Assembly (NCBI GenBank): GCA_032768795.1
Contig: CP136491.1
Coordinates: 2,046,001-2,110,000 of the forward strand
Source of the DNA: Tremella fuciformis
Lineage: Eukaryota > Basidiomycota > Tremellomycetes > Tremellales > Tremellaceae
Reading direction: 5' to 3'
DNA: 64,000 nucleotides
The position numbers and the translations under genes are program-made. Numbering within the stretch: the stretch's first letter is position 1; every line of letters begins with the position of its first letter. This document shows positions 61,510 to 64,000 of the stretch, one piece after another. The notes beneath the pieces are model-generated. The model made no database searches and was not told where the DNA came from. It worked only from the letters and a program-made list of their open reading frames with translations.

Positions 61510-64000
61510 ATGTCTGCCACCAGAGTCAACATTGACGCGATCCCAAAGCTCTCGCATGATCCTGCATCATACGCCCCATGGCGGGCGGCCGTAGAAGTCG
61601 CTCTGCAGCTCGGAGACTGCTGGAATGCAGCCTTGGGCCTCGATCTCGAGCCAGGGCGCGTCGCAGCCACCGAGCGCCGCACTCGAGCTGGTTCCGTCAT
61701 GCCGACAGGCTCGGATATCGGTGGGGCCATGACAAGCGAGGATAAGAAGGACTGGGAGAGGTGGCAAGCCCGAGAGAGCAGGGCGCAGGCAATGTTGAAG
61801 GGGACGGTTTCGGAGGCCGTTCGGCTCGACATTGAAGACCTGCTTGCTGCAGCCGATATGTGGCTGTATTGCGACAAGATGCACGAGGCCGATCTGCTCG
61901 AGAATCAGAGGATCGTGCACGCCCGCCTGTGGACGCTCGATCTCAGAGGCGACGCCTCTGCGGACGAAATGAGCGCTCATGTAGAGACGTTTTCCAAGGC
62001 GATTTCGGACGGCAAGCGCGTCGGGATCGTCCTGAGCGACACCGAGCGCGCTCAGAGGTTCCTCGCCACGATCCTGGACCCCGCTTTCAACATCGTAAGG
62101 GCTGAATTGGCCCCCATTGCCAAGGACAAGCAGTCCTGGGCCGTCGTGCTCTCAAAATACACTACCGAGATCGCGCGACGGCGGGCAAGGCCGCCTCAAC
62201 GGCAAGGTAATGGAGGCGGCAAACCGCTCGCGATGGCTGTCGACCGCCGCCCTCGGTTCGAGAGAGACAAGACCAATGACGAATGTCGTCATTGTGGCAA
62301 GAAGGGCCATTGGGAGCGTGATTGTCGCAAGAAGGCCGCAGAGCTGCAGCGCGGTGGCCTGCAGGGCCGCGGCGGACGCCCTGCTCGGCAGAGAGGCGGC
62401 CGAGGCGAACGTAAGGGCGTCCAAGATCGCCAGGACGTCGCCGCAGCCGATAAGAGGATCACGATTCCTCCTAAAGCCGACTCGGGACTGCTCGCTGCAG
62501 CCCTGGAAGTTGACATGGATCCGTGGGCAGGCCTCACCGTTGCCGCCACCGAATGGGCCGAGCTCGATGACGACAGCGACGATCGCATCGTCTTTCCCGA
62601 CCAGCTCGATGACCCGTGGTTCGAGAACGGGTCTGCAGAGTCTAGTAATGATGCTCTGTTCACCGCAGACACTCTGCAGGTCGAGTCAGAGGCCGTCGAG
62701 CCCGTCTGGGTCCTTGACAGCGGAGCTACCGACCACTTGACACCGCACAGGTCGATCCTAAAGCGTGTCCGTCGGCTTGACAAGCCTCGAGTCTTTGGGC
62801 TAGCAAACGACACAGCCACAATGCAGGCTGTTGAGGTAGGCGAGATAGATCTTGTCCTGTCGTCTGGGCAACGCCTCACGCTCCGAGACGTCTACCACGT
62901 CCCGACAGCTCGAATCAGCCTCTGCTCCCTGTCAAGGCTGCTGCGATGGGGCTGGCGGGCCGATCTTAAGGGCGACGGCGGGACGCTCGAGCGACGGCAG
63001 GAAAGGCTAGCTCTGCGGAAGAGAGGATCGCTTTGGACCGTCCGGCTCGGGACGACACGACCGACGATTCTGCTCACAACTGCCGTCGACACGCGCTCGC
63101 CGTTAGAAGCTGAACATCAGCGTCTAGGTCATATAGGCGTCGAGCGGCTCAAAGAGCTGGGTAGGAAAGACCTACTCACCGAGCCCTGGCGAGCCTATAA
63201 AGACGACCCATTCGTTACCGCTGCATGTGAGGTATGCGCCCGCACTAAGATCACCAGGCCGCCGAAGGCTGGTGACGCCCCGCTGCTCAAAGGCGGCGGC
63301 GACGGTGTCGGCGTTGATGTCGACATTACCGGGCCATTTGAGACGTCTGTCGACGGGTGTGAGAACATGCTCGTAGCTATCGAGCGCTCGAGCAAGATCC
63401 TGGGCGTGGTCCCGATAGGTCGCAAGTCCGAGGCATTCAACGCCTTGCAGCAGTTTATAGCCAAAATCGAGCGACAACTTGGAGATCGCGTCCGGGTCAT
63501 CCGCAGCGACGGCGGAGGCGAGTTCGACAGCCTGGAGGCCCGCGCCTTCTATCAGTCAGCCGGGATACAGCATTACATGACCCCGCGCTACACGCCCGAG
63601 CTCAACGGGGCGGCTGAACGAACGATACGCACCATCAAAGACATGACAGCCGCGATGCTGGCCGACAGCCGTCTACCGCACGCCTATTGGTCTTTTGCGG
63701 CTCGATACGCAGCCGTGATCATCATGAAGCTGTCTGTATCAGCACGGACGGGCTTATCGGCCTGGAGCGCGCTTACAGGGCGTGAGAGAGGCCTAGAGTC
63801 CGTCCTACGATTCGGGCAGAGATGCCATGCGCAGATCCCGTCTCAGATCCGCCGTAAGGCGTCTTTCACGCAAGAGCGCGGCGAGGCGTGTCGGATACTC
63901 GGTCAGAGTGAGACCCAGAGCGGCTGGACCGTGCAGCTTGACGCCACGGGTGAGATTGCCCATCGAAGAGACGTCAAAGTGCTCGAGATGTCGAAGGACG
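61510..64000 (+). CDS. copia Gag-Pol polyprotein, 3' partial
   Basis: Single frame from ATG 61510 to the window end, 830 codons without a stop. Residues 1-250 are gag-like. A zinc knuckle follows (C259-x2-C262-x4-H267-x4-C272), then the aspartic protease (LDSGATDHL, Asp403), the integrase zinc motif (H536-x4-H541-x31-C573-x2-C576), and the integrase core D605 (DITGPF), D667 (RSDGGGEF) and E703 (NGAAER). D667 and E703 are 35 residues apart, the canonical D-D-35-E. Reverse transcriptase and RNase H would lie beyond the edge. All catalytic residues seen are intact. It drives reverse transcription and integration of its own RNA, and possibly of the TRIM's. Confidence 0.94.
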   Translation, partial: MSATRVNIDAIPKLSHDPASYAPWRAAVEVALQLGDCWNAALGLDLEPGRVAATERRTRAGSVMPTGSDIGGAMTSEDKKDWERWQARESRAQAMLKGTVSEAVRLDIEDLLAAADMWLYCDKMHEADLLENQRIVHARLWTLDLRGDASADEMSAHVETFSKAISDGKRVGIVLSDTERAQRFLATILDPAFNIVRAELAPIAKDKQSWAVVLSKYTTEIARRRARPPQRQGNGGGKPLAMAVDRRPRFERDKTNDECRHCGKKGHWERDCRKKAAELQRGGLQGRGGRPARQRGGRGERKGVQDRQDVAAADKRITIPPKADSGLLAAALEVDMDPWAGLTVAATEWAELDDDSDDRIVFPDQLDDPWFENGSAESSNDALFTADTLQVESEAVEPVWVLDSGATDHLTPHRSILKRVRRLDKPRVFGLANDTATMQAVEVGEIDLVLSSGQRLTLRDVYHVPTARISLCSLSRLLRWGWRADLKGDGGTLERRQERLALRKRGSLWTVRLGTTRPTILLTTAVDTRSPLEAEHQRLGHIGVERLKELGRKDLLTEPWRAYKDDPFVTAACEVCARTKITRPPKAGDAPLLKGGGDGVGVDVDITGPFETSVDGCENMLVAIERSSKILGVVPIGRKSEAFNALQQFIAKIERQLGDRVRVIRSDGGGEFDSLEARAFYQSAGIQHYMTPRYTPELNGAAERTIRTIKDMTAAMLADSRLPHAYWSFAARYAAVIIMKLSVSARTGLSAWSALTGRERGLESVLRFGQRCHAQIPSQIRRKASFTQERGEACRILGQSETQSGWTVQLDATGEIAHRRDVKVLEMSKD

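Larger units (their letters stand above)
61003..64000 (+). mobile_element. Ty1/copia LTR retrotransposon, 3' part outside window
   Basis: The 5' LTR is 61003-61166, then the primer-binding site, a 324-bp leader and one long Gag-Pol frame open to the window edge. The order (gag, zinc knuckle, protease, integrase before reverse transcriptase) is the copia order. The coding frame has no stop in 830 codons, so the copy looks young. It carries the same AACA-GATTAAAAGTCCCAAGTCTC end-plus-priming sequence as the TRIM at 22.3 kb. Confidence 0.93.

Overview
The window looks like a nuclear contig of a basidiomycete fungus, most likely a Tremellomycete yeast or relative. The reasons are dense genes split by many 38-65 nt introns (GTGAGT donors, CTGAC/CTAAC-like branch sites), a macrophage-activating-glycoprotein-like GPI protein, a Bsd2 homologue, an RTC3/SBDS-like protein and fungal Zn2Cys6 regulators. 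Genus cannot be fixed from the sequence. Most coding calls were made by joining exons by eye so that frame, intron phase and family motifs agree.

Layout. (1) 1-5.3 kb: repeat-rich edge with two unrecognised ORFs (one running off the left end) and two copies of one LTR family in opposite orientation, at 1125-1521 and 3791-4194; the second is a solo LTR with a perfect 5-bp target duplication. (2) 5.3-7.3 kb: an NYN-domain (PIN-like RNase) gene. (3) 7.9-14.0 kb: a same-strand tandem array of eight tiny cysteine-rich genes. Nearly all share one architecture: an exon 1 ending in a C-x-G-D-x-x-G-x-N-x-G type motif, a phase-1 intron, then an exon with [C/H] ... C-x-[Y/F/W]-C-[G]. I know no family with this pattern. 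(4) 14.4-17.2 kb: two further small paralogues flank a type II HAD-like hydrolase gene. (5) 18.2-25.4 kb: four tandem minus-strand genes for divergent helical proteins. Each is followed by the same 3' DNA element (core GCATAATCCTACA on the plus strand), while the proteins are barely alignable. A complete 289-bp miniature LTR retrotransposon (TRIM) sits between two of them. (6) 25.4-29.8 kb: Bsd2, RTC3-like, and an SDR with a substituted catalytic Tyr. (7) 29.9-42.2 kb: GH3 beta-glucosidase, copper amine oxidase, APC-type permease, Zn2Cys6 regulator and ammonium transporter, which look like an amine/nitrogen-use neighbourhood. (8) 42.6-50.3 kb: a single-pass membrane protein, a 2-hydroxyacid dehydrogenase, an aldo-keto reductase, the GPI glycoprotein and a secreted histidine phosphatase with a collagen-like insert. 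(9) 51.1-60.8 kb: a second Zn2Cys6 regulator with an MFS organic-anion permease, a FAD amino-acid oxidase and an amino-acid permease, again nitrogen catabolism. (10) 61.0-64.0 kb: the 5' part of an intact-looking Ty1/copia element that shares its unusual primer-binding site with the TRIM.

Likely cooperation: the copper amine oxidase and the FAD oxidase both release ammonium, next to permeases that could import their substrates, an ammonium transporter and two local regulators. The copia element could supply enzymes in trans to the TRIM because the two share the LTR end plus primer-binding site. The two small-protein arrays (sections 3-5) are lineage-specific expansions with no recognisable function and are the best candidates for undescribed biology here.
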